Assembly: GCA_020426065.1 (NCBI GenBank)
Contig: JAGQQT010000270.1
Location: forward strand, 1 to 5,844
DNA from: Planctomycetaceae bacterium
Lineage (GTDB): Bacteria > Planctomycetota > Planctomycetia > Planctomycetales > Planctomycetaceae
Direction of reading: 5' to 3'
Length of the DNA stretch: 5,844 nt
Part shown: positions 5,379 to 5,844 of the stretch, piece by piece
How the letters are laid out: the number at the start of each line of letters is the position of its first letter
Numbering within the stretch: the first letter of the stretch is position 1
Notes under the pieces: generated by a model
Database searches by the model: none
What the model was told of the DNA's origin: nothing
What the model saw: the letters and a program-made list of their open reading frames with translations, nothing else
Program-made: the position numbers and the translations under genes

Positions 5379-5844
5379 CTAAAGCTGTTTGGCTCCAGGT
5401 CGGCCATTTTCGATGACGAAAGAGGCCTTGGTGATCAGTTCCGAGCCCGGTTTATCCACAACGGGTGTGGTTTGGAAGTGAGTGGTCCAGGTTTCGGGAG
5501 TCAGTTCGCAGGAGACATATCCCCGGTTCGAATTGTACCAGCGTACGAAACTGTTCTGGCTGACGGCACGTTCGTATTCCGGAATCACATTTCCACCGTT
5601 TCCACCGGAAGTCATGGCTGTGCCAACCAGTTCCGTGCCGACGAGAGGTGAATCAGGATCTTCAAAGTTGAGCTGCAGGTCATTCACCCAGTTGAGATGA
5701 ATGTCTCCTGTCAGAACAACCGGATTGGGGATCTTTCGATCATGGAAGAAGTTCAACAGTCGTCGTCGGCTGATTTCATAGCCTGGCCATTGATCCATGC
5801 TGTAACGTTTGTCTTCACCTTCACCCCGATTGAGCGGGGCGAAC
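5379..5844 (-). CDS. phoD: PhoD-like alkaline phosphatase, C-terminal part (5' end outside the window)
   Basis: The last 154 codons are present; the reading frame is open to the window edge through FAPLNRGEGEDKRYS. The peptide then shows MDQWPGYEISRRRLLNFF followed by NPVVLTGDIHLNWVNDL. This is the conserved C-terminal block of the PhoD family (PF09423), in which Asp and His of GDIH contribute metal ligands. Later GTAMTSGGNGG and NRGYVSCELTPETW also fit the end of the domain. Known family members are Ca/Fe-dependent phosphomonoesterases/diesterases, normally exported by the Tat system; the expected N-terminal twin-arginine signal cannot be seen here. The gene ends with TAG, and an inverted repeat follows. 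I use phoD as a family label; whether it is the phosphate-starvation enzyme or a paralogue cannot be decided from the fragment. Confidence 0.9.
   Translation of the reverse strand, partial: FAPLNRGEGEDKRYSMDQWPGYEISRRRLLNFFHDRKIPNPVVLTGDIHLNWVNDLQLNFEDPDSPLVGTELVGTAMTSGGNGGNVIPEYERAVSQNSFVRWYNSNRGYVSCELTPETWTTHFQTTPVVDKPGSELITKASFVIENGRPGAKQL

Overview
The window looks like chromosomal DNA of a planctomycete (Planctomycetota, Gimesia/Planctomycetaceae-like), with moderate GC. The main evidence is the C-terminal end of a DUF1559 protein at the left edge, which carries the H-X9-DG signature of the pseudopilin-like families that are greatly expanded in that phylum. The secreted proteins and the bifunctional CobA-HemD arrangement are compatible with this. 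The assignment is an inference from gene content, not from a marker gene.

Layout. On the + strand, bases 3-194 are the tail of the DUF1559 gene, followed by a strong intrinsic terminator (225-263). Bases 475-1539 are a secreted, probably outer-membrane beta-barrel protein, ending at a terminator hairpin (1579-1609) that has U-tracts on both strands. Everything to the right is mainly on the - strand and reads toward that hairpin. From right to left it comprises: the 5'-truncated end of a PhoD-like phosphatase (5379-5844); an intergenic region with a large inverted repeat (5268-5329); a uroporphyrinogen-III methyltransferase/synthase fusion (3613-5172); a small secreted PDZ-domain protein (2994-3473) with its own terminator (2896-2934); a membrane fatty acid hydroxylase/sterol desaturase family protein (1843-2718); and a doubtful short ORF (1608-1796). 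A very short + strand ORF with a good Shine-Dalgarno (2786-2875) sits in the gap between the PDZ and hydroxylase genes.

The genes do not form one recognisable pathway. The CobA-HemD fusion links two consecutive tetrapyrrole steps: it makes uroporphyrinogen III, then methylates it to precorrin-2 for sirohaem or cobalamin. The others are a lipid-modifying membrane enzyme, a phosphatase and exported proteins of unknown role, apparently in short transcription units separated by terminators. I see no mobile element, CRISPR array, RNA gene or defence system. The least explained parts are the inverted repeat at 5268-5329, the frame ambiguity at 1608-1809, the tiny + strand ORF at 2786-2875 and the Cys-rich secreted PDZ protein.
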